From assembly GCA_020444325.1 (NCBI GenBank), contig JAHLLD010000019.1:1-45480 (forward strand): 45,480 bases of DNA, read 5' to 3'. The notes under the pieces are model-generated. The model made no database searches. It was not told where the DNA came from and saw only the letters and a program-made list of their open reading frames with translations. Made by a program: the position numbers and the translations under genes. Position 1 is the stretch's first letter, and the number at the start of each line of letters is the position of its first letter. The DNA is from a bacterium. GTDB taxonomy: Bacteria; Bacteroidota; Ignavibacteria; SZUA-365. Below are positions 18,028 to 26,115 of this stretch, in pieces.

Positions 18028-19056
18028 TCATGCAATGAATATCGGCGCGGGAGAAAGACAGAGCAGGAACATCGCGTACGAGAACCATCCGAGCATGCGT
18101 CGACGTGGTGTAAGTTCTTGTGGATCAATGATTTCGTGATGTTTCACTTTGACCACGAACAGGATGAGCAGCGCCCAGAACAACCAGCCTGGCCAGAACC
18201 AGGCCTGGAAATTCCCGAACATCTCCATGAACGACACGGCCTCCGCCCCGAAGCCTGCGAGTTCCATCAGCGCGGGGAAAATGCCTATCCCTCCGACCAC
18301 CGCGAGCGTGACGACGGTGATGCGGCCGACAACATGCTGACGCTTCCCGAACATCGCATAGGTGATATGTCCCCCATCGAGCTGTCCCGCCGGCAGCATG
18401 TTCAGCGCCGTGACCAGCAGTCCGAACCATCCGGTCACGAGAAACGGATAGTGATACATTTCCGTCATGGGTGGGACGTAGGCACCGGGACGGCTGAACA
18501 CCTGCTCCAGGAGACTGTACAACAGGGTTTTGCCGAAGGTGAGTGTAAATCCGTCTCCCGTCCCCGCCGCTGCATGGGCGGTAAAGTCGTAGTCGGGATG
18601 AATGCTGAGCAGGAATTCATGTCCCGGGAGCGTCATGAATCCGACCGCAAGTACGAGAATGCTGGCGATGAAACCGGCGATGGGTCCTGCGATGCCGATA
18701 TCGAACAATGCGCGCCGGGTGTGTATCGGTGAGCGTGTTCTGATCACGGCGCCCATGGTTCCGAAGTTGATGAACTGTGGCAGTGGCGGAAGCGGGATGT
18801 AGTACGGAAGCGTCACACGCACACCGTGATGACGGGCAGCGAAGTAGTGACCGAATTCATGGCAGCTCAGTATGAACAGTCCGGACAGCGCGTAAGGGAT
18901 CCCCACCCACAGGTTGGCCAGGTCGATCTGGTTCTGCCAGAGCATACCAGCGATGCTGGTTGTCAGCAGCGTGATGAGGAACAGCGCCACGTGTTTGGCG
19001 ATCTGCGCGGGACGAAGTTCAGGGGGACGAAGGGCGGCATCCGTCATATCTGACAT
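18028..19056 (-). CDS. Site-2-protease-like M50 family metalloprotease
   Basis: This 342-residue polytopic inner-membrane protein has the zinc motif HEFGH at 66-70 in a hydrophobic helix and the second catalytic motif NMLPAGQLDGGH at 219-230, both diagnostic of intramembrane M50 proteases. There is no PDZ domain, and the layout resembles the EGY/S2P-like group rather than RseP. It probably cleaves transmembrane segments of regulators or signal-peptide remnants; the substrate is unknown. AAGGA precedes the ATG. It follows the HAD phosphatase gene by 32 nt and is the last gene of a long leftward operon. Confidence 0.88.
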   Translation of the reverse strand: MSDMTDAALRPPELRPAQIAKHVALFLITLLTTSIAGMLWQNQIDLANLWVGIPYALSGLFILSCHEFGHYFAARHHGVRVTLPYYIPLPPLPQFINFGTMGAVIRTRSPIHTRRALFDIGIAGPIAGFIASILVLAVGFMTLPGHEFLLSIHPDYDFTAHAAAGTGDGFTLTFGKTLLYSLLEQVFSRPGAYVPPMTEMYHYPFLVTGWFGLLVTALNMLPAGQLDGGHITYAMFGKRQHVVGRITVVTLAVVGGIGIFPALMELAGFGAEAVSFMEMFGNFQAWFWPGWLFWALLILFVVKVKHHEIIDPQELTPRRRMLGWFSYAMFLLCLSPAPIFIA

Positions 19057-19088
19057 GTATGATCCTTGTTTCAGGTCACGTTCGGTTT

Positions 19089-19835
19089 TCAGCCCATGCT
19101 CCAGAGCTGCCTGCGGCGGACCGCTGCCCGCTCACGTTTCCGGAGGTTGTGCTGATGCAGCATAAGTGAGAGCTGCTCTCTCACTGTCGTGAAATTGTAA
19201 AACCGGCGAAAGGTGACATTCTGTTCCTGGCAGAACTGCTCGAGTTCTCCGCGGGCGAACACCAGGTCTGCGTACATCGCGGCGTCGAAGTCCGAGCTTC
19301 CGTCACCGATATAGATAATCAAATCCTCATCCTGCGCCAGCAGCGCCACATGGTTGCTTTTGCAATTTGCGATTTCCGGGCAACGCGGGTCGAAATGCGG
19401 GAAACGCATCTCCACCTTGTTCCCTTCTATGCGCAGTTCATTTGCCAGCAGCGGCAGGTCGAGTCCCACCCTCTCCATCAACGGCTCGATGTAGGCATCG
19501 GATCCGTCACTGAGAATATGCAGGGGATACCCCTCCTTCTCGCACCATGCTGCGAAGCGTGGAAACGTCTCATCCACCGCGAAGCGGGAAAGAAACGTCT
19601 CAAAACGTTCCGCAGTGACATCCCGCATGGCCGCACACAGCGCGCTGTACGCGTCAGGAGCGGTACGGATGCCACGGAGCCACTCACCACGAATCCGGTC
19701 GAACACCGCGTTCCCGCAGAAGTGACGGAACAGCGCTTCGCCCACATCATCGTGCGTGATCGTCCCGTCGAAATCCGCGAAAATACGCACTGTCGGTTCC
19801 GGCAGCTGTGAGGTGAAGGACGGCATTTCAGGCAT
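19089..19835 (-). CDS. HAD-IB family phosphatase, MtnX-like
   Basis: This 248-residue HAD-superfamily hydrolase has motif I in FADFDGTIT (nucleophile and acid/base aspartates), a motif II region near HILSDGSDAY and a C-terminal acidic motif in IYIGDGSSDFDAA. The arrangement resembles MtnX of the methionine salvage pathway and phosphoserine-phosphatase-like enzymes, but the substrate is uncertain. The start at 19835 (MPEMPSFTSQ) has GGGAGG nearby and overlaps the gatA stop by 8 nt. The longer open frame up to 20099 is rejected because it only reads the antisense of the gatA repeat tail. A charged C-terminal tail (RKRERAAVRRRQ) is unusual. Confidence 0.75.
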   Translation of the reverse strand: MPEMPSFTSQLPEPTVRIFADFDGTITHDDVGEALFRHFCGNAVFDRIRGEWLRGIRTAPDAYSALCAAMRDVTAERFETFLSRFAVDETFPRFAAWCEKEGYPLHILSDGSDAYIEPLMERVGLDLPLLANELRIEGNKVEMRFPHFDPRCPEIANCKSNHVALLAQDEDLIIYIGDGSSDFDAAMYADLVFARGELEQFCQEQNVTFRRFYNFTTVREQLSLMLHQHNLRKRERAAVRRRQLWSMG

Positions 19836-21450
19836 CCGCGCTTCCCTCCCGTTCTTCCTCAGCGCCCGATTCCTCTGTGCTTGCGCCTGAAATATGCAGT
19901 TTCTGCATATTTTCACGACCCGATGTATGCGCATTCTGCAGATTTTCACCGGAATTATGCAGTTTCTGCATATTTTCGTCGCCGGGATTATGCAGTTTGT
20001 GCATAATTCGTTCGACTGCGGCTGCGGCTGTGTACAGGCTTTCCTCGCCGAAGGCAGGGGCCATAAACTGTACGGCCAGGGGATTTCCAGCCTCGTCATT
20101 CCCGGCGGGAACGCTGATGGCGGGAATACCTGTCAGGTTCGCGGCCGTATTGAACAGATCGGTCAGGTACATATGGAGGGGGTCATCGAGTCGCGCTCCG
20201 AAGGCGAATGGCGGACCCGGGGTGACGGGGGTCAGTAAAAGATCAGTGTTGCTGAACACGCCGGCAAACTCCTCACTGACACGACGCCGCATGCGCTGCG
20301 CCCTGCCAAGCCAGTCGTGCTCCTCGCTTCCGGCCAGCAGGGTAACGCCAAGCATGATGCGCCTGTGCACCTCGCGGCCAAAGCCTTCGCCCCGGTTTGC
20401 CGCATAGCGCTGCATGAGCATCGAGAGCGGGAATGAGGAATGAGAATCCGTAGCTGACGCGGGATTCGGGGAGGCCGTTCCCAGTCGCACACCGTCGTAG
20501 CGGGCAAGGTTCGATGAGGCCTCCGCGTTTGCAATCACGAAATACGCGGGAAACACGGAGGGCGTAAGCGGCAGAGATACCTCTTGCACTTCAGCCCCCT
20601 TGCTCTCGAGAGCATCTGCGACAAAGCGCAGACGCATGCGTATTTCTTCCGGTACATCTTCAGCCATGTATTCGGTGGGAATGCCGATGCGCAGGCCATC
20701 GATAGTTCGCTCCGTGGCCACGAGATAATCCGGTACCGGAAGGTCGGCCGAGGTCGCATCCGCCGGATCGTGTCCGGCAAGAACACCGAGCAGACGCGCG
20801 TTGTCGCGTACGCAGGAGGTTATCGGACCGATTTGATCGCAGGATGACGCAAAAGCGATGAGTCCGCTGCGCGAGACGCGTCCCCAGGTCGGTTTCATTC
20901 CCACCGTTCCGGTGTAGGCGGCGGGCTGACGGACCGACCCACCGGTATCGCTCCCGAGTGCGGCGTGAAGGAGTCCGGCCGCGACCGCCGCTGCGCTTCC
21001 GCTGCTGCTGCCGCCCGGCACGCGTCCCGGGAGAAACGGATGTTGTGTGGGACCGTAGGCCGATGTTTCCCCGGAAGACCCCATGGCGAATTCATCCATA
21101 TTGCAGCGCGCCATGAGCACCGCGCCTGCTTTGCGCAGACGCCTGACGACAGTGGCGTCATATGTGGCGATGTGGTCGGTGAGCATGCGGGAGCCAGCCG
21201 ATGCGGCTTTGCCGCGCATGCAGATATTGTCTTTGATCCCGACCAGGATGCCTTCGAGTGGACGGCATGTGCCCTCCCGCACCCTCCGATCGCTTTCCCG
21301 TGCCTGCCCGACTGCCTCATCGGCATGGATCTCCAGCAGGGCATTGAGCTGCGCATGACGGTCGCTGCGTTCGATTGCGCCGACAACAAGAGAGGCACAG
21401 AATTCCTTCCGTGCCTCTATGAGGGGTACGACATGTTCATACTGCATCAT
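19828..21450 (-). CDS. gatA: Asp-tRNA(Asn)/Glu-tRNA(Gln) amidotransferase subunit A, with repeat-derived C-terminal tail
   Basis: This 540-residue amidase-signature enzyme has the Ser-cisSer-Lys triad at K73 (GIKDNIC), S148 (PGGSSSG) and S172 (SDTGGS). The spacing fits GatA, which releases ammonia from glutamine to amidate mischarged tRNAs. GatB and GatC are not in the window. Typical GatA proteins end after about 480-490 residues, roughly at the ERI just before residue 483. Here the frame continues through four copies of a palindromic DNA repeat translated as MHKLHN, MQKLHN, LQNAHT and MQKLHI, each followed by a (S/P)G spacer, then an acidic tail. The extension is probably disordered and dispensable. 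No Shine-Dalgarno site is evident. Confidence 0.88.
   Translation of the reverse strand: MMQYEHVVPLIEARKEFCASLVVGAIERSDRHAQLNALLEIHADEAVGQARESDRRVREGTCRPLEGILVGIKDNICMRGKAASAGSRMLTDHIATYDATVVRRLRKAGAVLMARCNMDEFAMGSSGETSAYGPTQHPFLPGRVPGGSSSGSAAAVAAGLLHAALGSDTGGSVRQPAAYTGTVGMKPTWGRVSRSGLIAFASSCDQIGPITSCVRDNARLLGVLAGHDPADATSADLPVPDYLVATERTIDGLRIGIPTEYMAEDVPEEIRMRLRFVADALESKGAEVQEVSLPLTPSVFPAYFVIANAEASSNLARYDGVRLGTASPNPASATDSHSSFPLSMLMQRYAANRGEGFGREVHRRIMLGVTLLAGSEEHDWLGRAQRMRRRVSEEFAGVFSNTDLLLTPVTPGPPFAFGARLDDPLHMYLTDLFNTAANLTGIPAISVPAGNDEAGNPLAVQFMAPAFGEESLYTAAAAVERIMHKLHNPGDENMQKLHNSGENLQNAHTSGRENMQKLHISGASTEESGAEEEREGSADA
19890..20007. repeat. Four in-frame copies of an ATGCA-TGCAT palindromic repeat inside gatA
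   Basis: Units start at 19893, 19926, 19956 and 19989, with periods 33, 30 and 33 nt, all multiples of three. The best unit is a 10-bp perfect inverted repeat with a TTT loop (19890-19899 with 19903-19912). The fourth is 8 bp with a 5-nt loop (19987-19994 with 20000-20007). The second unit is degenerate. Spacers share a CCGG-plus-GAAAAT theme on the minus strand. The same repeat family occurs between genes at 39310-39361. Confidence 0.85.
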
Positions 21451-21483
21451 TGTAATTGATGTGCGGGGTATGCTGCCGATCCG

Positions 21484-21669
21484 TTACTTCTTCTCTTCCT
21501 TCTTTTCTTCAAGACTGATATCGTCCTGAATATCCTTTGCGGCTTTGCGGAACTCCTTGATGCCCTTGCCGAGTCCCTGTGCCAGATCGGGAATTTTCTT
21601 CGCGCCGAAGAAAATGAGGATAATGAAGATGATGATGAGAATTTCCCATCCGCCGATATTACCGAACAT
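21484..21669 (-). CDS. tatA: Twin-arginine translocase subunit TatA/TatE
   Basis: This 61-residue protein has the full TatA plan: a short N terminus (MFGNIGGWE), one transmembrane helix (ILIIIFIILIFF), the hinge FGAKKIPDLAQGLGKGI with its conserved FG, an amphipathic helix and a lysine/glutamate-rich tail. TatA oligomers form the pore for folded Tat substrates at the inner membrane; tatC is not in the window. AGGAGG lies 8 nt before the ATG. The gene sits between purQ (12 nt) and gatA (33 nt) in the operon. Confidence 0.95.
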   Translation of the reverse strand: MFGNIGGWEILIIIFIILIFFGAKKIPDLAQGLGKGIKEFRKAAKDIQDDISLEEKKEEKK

Positions 21670-21681
21670 AACGAGAACCTC

Positions 21682-22401
21682 CTATGAGAGAGCCGGGACT
21701 GTGCCCGAGATAGTTTCAACCAGGGAAGCGAACACTCCGAGTCCATCGCTGGAACCCAGGAGTCCTTCAACCACGCGCTCCGGATGCGGCATCATTCCCA
21801 GCACGTTGCCCTGCTGGTTGATGATACCCGCGATGTTATTCTGCGAGCCATTGGGATTGGCTGCGTCCGTTATGCTGCCGTCACTCTCCGCATAACGGAA
21901 CACAACCTGTCCGTTATCTTCGAGCGATTGCAGTGTATCCTTGTCAGTATAGAAATTTCCTTCCCCATGAGCAACGGGAATACGCAGTACCTGTCCCCCT
22001 GCATACTGCGAGGTGAACGCCGTCGAGGCGTTATCCACGCGAAGATTCACCGTCTTGCATACGAACTTGAGCGAGGCGTTGCGCAGCAGTGCACCGGGCA
22101 GCAGACCCGATTCGGTCAGAATCTGGAAGCCGTTGCATATTCCTATCACGTGACCGCCCCGTTCCGCATGCCGCACCACTTCCTTCATCACGGAGGAAAA
22201 CCGTGAAATGGCACCGCAGCGGAGATAGTCTCCGTAGGAAAAGCCACCCGGGAGGATGACGACATCCACATCCTTGAGGTCGCTCTCCTTGTGCCAGAGA
22301 AATTCCGCCCGCTGACCGAGCACATGTTTTGCGGCATGATAGGCATCGTGATCGCAGTTCGAACCCGGGAAGACGACGACGCCGAATTTCACATCAGCCA
22401 T
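21682..22401 (-). CDS. purQ: Phosphoribosylformylglycinamidine synthase, glutaminase subunit
   Basis: This 239-residue class I glutamine amidotransferase has nucleophile Cys89 in GICNGFQ and the His206/Glu208 pair in MPHPE. The N terminus [13 protein letters not shown] and the [14 protein letters not shown] segment are diagnostic of PurQ. It supplies ammonia to PurL for the fourth step of de novo purine synthesis, in complex with PurS. purS is directly upstream (3-nt gap) and an AGGAG site lies in its 3' end. purL is not in the window. Confidence 0.96.
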   Translation of the reverse strand: MADVKFGVVVFPGSNCDHDAYHAAKHVLGQRAEFLWHKESDLKDVDVVILPGGFSYGDYLRCGAISRFSSVMKEVVRHAERGGHVIGICNGFQILTESGLLPGALLRNASLKFVCKTVNLRVDNASTAFTSQYAGGQVLRIPVAHGEGNFYTDKDTLQSLEDNGQVVFRYAESDGSITDAANPNGSQNNIAGIINQQGNVLGMMPHPERVVEGLLGSSDGLGVFASLVETISGTVPALS

Positions 22402-22404
22402 GAT

Positions 22405-22653
22405 TTACAGCTCCTGCAGTTCAAACGTGTAATCTTCCATGACGGGATTGGCGAGCAGCTTGCCGCACGCCTCATTGACCGTGCGCTCTGCCTCCTCACG
22501 CGATGTGGCGTCGACCTGAAGTTCAATCTCCTTGCCCACGCGCACACCTGAAAGCTGGCTGTAGTCCATCGACTGCAGCGCGTGTTCAATGGCCTTGCCC
22601 TCGGGATCGAGAATGGACGGCCGGAGTTTCACTGTGATAATCGCTTTGTACAT
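22405..22653 (-). CDS. purS: Phosphoribosylformylglycinamidine synthase subunit PurS
   Basis: This 82-residue protein matches PurS in size and pattern: AIITVKLRPSILDPEGKAI, then LQSMDYSQLSGVRVGKEIEL. PurS bridges PurQ and small PurL in the three-part FGAM synthase. AAGGA precedes the ATG. It starts 9 nt after pssA and is followed at once by purQ. Confidence 0.95.
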   Translation of the reverse strand: MYKAIITVKLRPSILDPEGKAIEHALQSMDYSQLSGVRVGKEIELQVDATSREEAERTVNEACGKLLANPVMEDYTFELQEL

Positions 22654-22662
22654 GATGATCCT

Positions 22663-23448
22663 TTATGATTGCGAATCAACGGAAACGGCTTCGTTCTGTT
22701 TACGGTCACTGTCCGCGCTTCCTCCCCGGCGCCTGCCGAGTTTGCGCAGCTGTCTGCCCGTCGCGGAGAGCGGACCGCTGATGCCCAGGGCCAGGAGTCC
22801 GGGAAACAGCAGTTCGCCGGACGAAAGCACGACGGCCAGGGCGCCGGCGATGAAGATACCCATGCGCACCGGCTGTGCGCGGAATGTGGAAAGCGAGATT
22901 TTCGGGATAACCGGGTAGCGCACGGTGCTGATCATCAGCGTGCCGCATCCCGCGGTGAGTGCGATAAGCGCATACTGCAGCTGTTCGGAAGCGATGACTT
23001 CCGCGGGATGGAAATACAGGACGAAGGAGACCAGCGTCAGCGCGGCGAGGGGAATCGGCATCCCGGTAAAATGATCTTTGGAAAACCCGACCAGCTGCAC
23101 GTTGAAACGGGCCAGGCGCAATGCGCCGAGAATGAGTGGTGTGGCCGAGACAAGCATGCCAAAGGTCCCGTACTCGTGCAGCACAAGAGAATAAATCAAA
23201 AACGACGGAGATACGCCGAAACTCACGACGTCAGCGAGGGAATCGAGTTCGACACCAAACTCGCTCGCGGAACGCGTCAATCGCGCCATGAACCCGTCCA
23301 GCGCATCGCAGCCCGCGGAGAGAATAATGTACCACGCGGCCTGCACATACAGCTCCTGCACAGCAAAAATAATGCTGAGGAAACCGAAGAAAATGTTCAG
23401 GACGGTGAACAGATTCGGGACAATAGACCTGCTGAGACGTATTCTCAA
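22663..23448 (-). CDS. pssA: CDP-diacylglycerol--serine O-phosphatidyltransferase
   Basis: This 261-residue integral membrane enzyme carries the CDP-alcohol phosphotransferase motif D-x2-DG-x2-AR-x8-G-x3-D-x3-D, seen as DALDGFMAR and then FGVELDSLAD. The N terminus SIVPNLFTVLNIFFGF is typical of PssA. It makes phosphatidylserine from CDP-diacylglycerol and serine. The decarboxylase gene psd lies 90 nt upstream in the same direction, completing phosphatidylethanolamine synthesis. The start appears to be a TTG at 23448, since no ATG or GTG lies at the homology boundary. The C-terminal tail is hydrophilic. Confidence 0.92.
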   Translation of the reverse strand: MRIRLSRSIVPNLFTVLNIFFGFLSIIFAVQELYVQAAWYIILSAGCDALDGFMARLTRSASEFGVELDSLADVVSFGVSPSFLIYSLVLHEYGTFGMLVSATPLILGALRLARFNVQLVGFSKDHFTGMPIPLAALTLVSFVLYFHPAEVIASEQLQYALIALTAGCGTLMISTVRYPVIPKISLSTFRAQPVRMGIFIAGALAVVLSSGELLFPGLLALGISGPLSATGRQLRKLGRRRGGSADSDRKQNEAVSVDSQS

Positions 23449-23538
23449 ACGGCGTTTCCGTGTATAGATAAGTGATCGGTCAGCCCGCGTTTCGAGCCTG
23501 CTTCCGAAAAAGAAACAGCGGAGGCTTCCCGCAGGCTG

Positions 23539-24189
23539 CTACTGCGGGACGGTGGCGAGTACGGTTTCTCCCGCCACGACATGCTGATCCATCTTGACAT
23601 GCAGCTGCGCATCGACGGGCATCAGCACGTCGACACGTGAACCGAATTTAATCATCCCGAAGCGCTTTCCCGCGACGGCACTGTCGCCGATGGCGATGGG
23701 ACACACGATGCGGCGGGCCACGAAGCCCGCGATCTGTTTGAACAGCACCTTGTAGCCACCGGCGTCTATACCGATAAGCGTGCGCTCGTTGAGGTCGCTG
23801 GATTTGTCCTCAAACGCCATGACATAACGTCCTTCGACATAGCGAAAGAACTCCACCGTTCCGTTGACGGGCCAGCGGTTGACATGAACGTTGAGGGGGG
23901 ACATGAAAATGCAGACCTGTTTCGCCCTGCCGCCGAGATATTCCGATTCTTCCACTTCTGAAATGTTCACGATCTTGCCGTCTGCGGGAGAGATGATGCC
24001 ACCCGCAACGACGGGGGTACTGCGGTCAGGATCGCGGAAAAAATTCAGCGTGAAAAGAAACACCGCGGCGCCGACCGCAATGAGCACAATGCGCAACGGG
24101 AGATTGGATACGAAAAACCCGATGATCACCACGGCAAGCGAAATGATCAAAATGGGGATCGCAACATCAAGGCCGTATTTCGTCAGCAT
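23539..24189 (-). CDS. psd: Phosphatidylserine decarboxylase proenzyme (short, archaeal-type)
   Basis: This 216-residue protein has two N-terminal transmembrane segments, then FFRDPDR and SPADGKIV (D70), MSPLNVHVNRWP (H102) and the self-cleavage site KFGSRVD with G183-S184, where serinolysis creates the pyruvoyl group. The length fits the short Psd class. It converts phosphatidylserine to phosphatidylethanolamine at the inner membrane. It is the first gene of the leftward operon leading to pssA, purS, purQ, tatA and gatA. Confidence 0.95.
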   Translation of the reverse strand: MLTKYGLDVAIPILIISLAVVIIGFFVSNLPLRIVLIAVGAAVFLFTLNFFRDPDRSTPVVAGGIISPADGKIVNISEVEESEYLGGRAKQVCIFMSPLNVHVNRWPVNGTVEFFRYVEGRYVMAFEDKSSDLNERTLIGIDAGGYKVLFKQIAGFVARRIVCPIAIGDSAVAGKRFGMIKFGSRVDVLMPVDAQLHVKMDQHVVAGETVLATVPQ

Positions 24190-24314
24190 GCAGGGTAAAT
24201 CCGGTACTGTAATAAGGATGCGGGCACTGAAGGTCCCACATTCATGAATCCATGTAAGATATTGAAATCGCGCGTGGAATCATAGCAGGATGGCCCATGC
24301 CGACTGCTTCCTGG

Positions 24315-24345
24315 TTGTTTTTCGACGGCGTGCGGCGTAATTTTG
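24315..24345 (+). promoter_or_regulatory. Bacteroidota-type promoter of the ICMT-lpxB unit
   Basis: TTG (24315-24317), exactly 20 nt, then TAATTTTG (24338-24345) is a full match to TTG-N20-TAnnTTTG. The predicted start near 24352 leaves a leader of about 20 nt with AGAGGA at 24361-24366, which supports the GTG at 24372 as the start codon. Confidence 0.65.
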
Positions 24346-24371
24346 TTGTTTGTGATAAACAGAGGAAAACC

Positions 24372-24944
24372 GTGACCGTTCGTCAGTTCCTGTTCCGTAA
24401 TCGAAGTTATACTCCCCTGCCCTTCCTGGTTGTGATGCTGGTGTTCGCACAGCCGACGCTGAGCAGTCTGCTCATCGGTTTTGTCGTCTCCGCACTCGGG
24501 GAATTTCTCCGTGCCTGGGGCGTGTTTTATGTCGGCAGCGAAACCCGGGTCACGGGTGAAGTCGGTGCAAGCAAGCTTGTCACGTCGGGACCTTTCGCCT
24601 TCGTGCGAAATCCCCTTTACGTGGGCAACATCCTGATTTATCTCGGCATCGGCATCATGTCACTGGCCCTGTGGCCATGGCTGCAAATCGCGGCACTTGT
24701 ATGGTTCCTTTTCCAGTACACGATGATCGTCAAGGAAGAAGAAGATTTCCTTCGTGAAAAATTCGGACAGGAATATGAGGACTACTGTAAAAAGGTGCCG
24801 CGCTTTCTCTTCCGTCTGACACCGTATCGCTCATGGCATCCGGTGGATATTGACTGGAAAGCAGGCTGGCAGTCGGAAACACGTACGCTGCAGGCATTCT
24901 CTATTGCGACATTAGTGTTGATCATTATATACATCGTTCGCTGA
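24372..24944 (+). CDS. Isoprenylcysteine carboxyl methyltransferase-like membrane protein
   Basis: This 190-residue protein of the ICMT/phospholipid-methyltransferase superfamily has hydrophobic helices and the cofactor-binding motif GPFAFVRNPLYVGN. The conserved EEEDFLREKFGQEYEDYCKKVPRF helix follows. Bacterial members are assumed to be SAM-dependent methyltransferases with unknown, probably lipid, substrates. The GTG at 24372 is chosen because AGAGGA lies 5 nt upstream and a promoter ends just before it. The open frame from 24297 would begin upstream of that promoter. lpxB follows after 34 nt, so a role in envelope lipids is plausible. Confidence 0.8.
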   Translation: MTVRQFLFRNRSYTPLPFLVVMLVFAQPTLSSLLIGFVVSALGEFLRAWGVFYVGSETRVTGEVGASKLVTSGPFAFVRNPLYVGNILIYLGIGIMSLALWPWLQIAALVWFLFQYTMIVKEEEDFLREKFGQEYEDYCKKVPRFLFRLTPYRSWHPVDIDWKAGWQSETRTLQAFSIATLVLIIIYIVR

Positions 24945-24978
24945 CAGGCTTCAGCGGCACAATCATTTCAGAGGAGTC

Positions 24979-26115
24979 ATGAGCCCCAGGGCACCTGTTA
25001 TCATGCTGGTCGCCGGGGAGGCGTCCGGCGATCTGTACGGGGCACGCCTCATCCGGGAGTTCCGTTCGGAACATCCTGACGCCGTATTCTTCGGTATCGG
25101 CGGTGATCACATGCAGGAGGAAGGCATGGAATTGCTGTATCACATCCGTGACACGGCAATTATGGGTTTTGTGGAAGTGCTCAAGCACTATCCGTTTCTG
25201 AAAGAGATGTTCCGCACCTGCCAGGAGGCGTATGCCGAGCGGAAGGCGGACGCCGCCGTGCTGATCGACTACCCCGGTTTCAATCTGCGGCTGGCGGAAA
25301 AGATCAAGGAGATGCAGGGAAAGGTCCTCTATTACATCAGTCCGCAGGTCTGGGCATGGGGAAAAAACAGGGCGCGGAAAATGAAAGCGTTGGTCGACCA
25401 CCTGGCCGTCGTCTTCCCTTTCGAGGAACAGATTTTCAGGGATGAAGGGATTCCAACCACGTTCGTGGGACACCCGCTGCTCGAAATTCTCGAACATACG
25501 GACCGTGACAGCTTTCTCGAAGAATGGGACCTTCCGAAGGACAAACCCCTGCTGGCCCTCCTCCCTGGCTCGCGCAAACAGGAAATCCAGCGTCTGCTCC
25601 CGGAAATGCTTGACGCAGCCGATCGCATTCAGCAGAAAACGGGATGTGCGGTGGCGGTCGGAGCAGCACGTCAGCCGGATGAGATGTACATGCAATGGAT
25701 GGATGCGTATCCCGATTTTCGCCTGCTGCGCGATGCCACGCATGCGCTCATGCAGCACTCGTATGCCGCTATTGTCGCCTCGGGCACGGCAACAGTGGAA
25801 ACGGCCTACTACGAAACGCCCATGGTCATCGTCTACAAAGCCTCAACGCTGAACTACCAGATCGGCAGACACCTGGTCAATGTCAAAGACATCGGTATGG
25901 CCAACATCCTCGCGGGAAAACGCATCGTGCCTGAACTCCTGCAGTCCAGCGCCAACGCGGAATACATCGCCTACTACACGCTGCACTATTTCAACGACAG
26001 CGAGCAATACGAAAAGACACGGCAGGAACTCCGCGGCGTACGTGAAAAGATGGGTTCACCCGGCGCCAGCCAGCGCGTCTCCTCCCTCCTCGCTGCGCTC
26101 GTCGGGAATGGCTAG
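24979..26115 (+). CDS. lpxB: Lipid-A-disaccharide synthase
   Basis: This 378-residue GT19 glycosyltransferase has the N-terminal VAGEASGDLYGARL motif, FGIGGDHMQEEGM, YYISPQVWAWG and LLPGSRKQEIQRLLP, all characteristic of LpxB. It joins UDP-2,3-diacylglucosamine and lipid X at the inner membrane face in lipid A synthesis, so the cell makes LPS. GAGGAG precedes the ATG. The last four bases (CTAG) overlap the stop of the convergent fmt gene, leaving no room for a terminator. Confidence 0.96.
   Translation: MSPRAPVIMLVAGEASGDLYGARLIREFRSEHPDAVFFGIGGDHMQEEGMELLYHIRDTAIMGFVEVLKHYPFLKEMFRTCQEAYAERKADAAVLIDYPGFNLRLAEKIKEMQGKVLYYISPQVWAWGKNRARKMKALVDHLAVVFPFEEQIFRDEGIPTTFVGHPLLEILEHTDRDSFLEEWDLPKDKPLLALLPGSRKQEIQRLLPEMLDAADRIQQKTGCAVAVGAARQPDEMYMQWMDAYPDFRLLRDATHALMQHSYAAIVASGTATVETAYYETPMVIVYKASTLNYQIGRHLVNVKDIGMANILAGKRIVPELLQSSANAEYIAYYTLHYFNDSEQYEKTRQELRGVREKMGSPGASQRVSSLLAALVGNG

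Noticed and set aside
19890-20007. A CRISPR-like array from 33-nt spaced palindromes
   Set aside because: The spacers are similar to each other and the whole period repeats, the opposite of unique CRISPR spacers. No cas gene is nearby.
19836-20099. An 88-residue N-terminal extension of the HAD phosphatase
   Set aside because: It only reads the gatA palindromic repeats in another frame (KICRNCIIP-like). The ATG at 19835 has a ribosome site and matches the family start.
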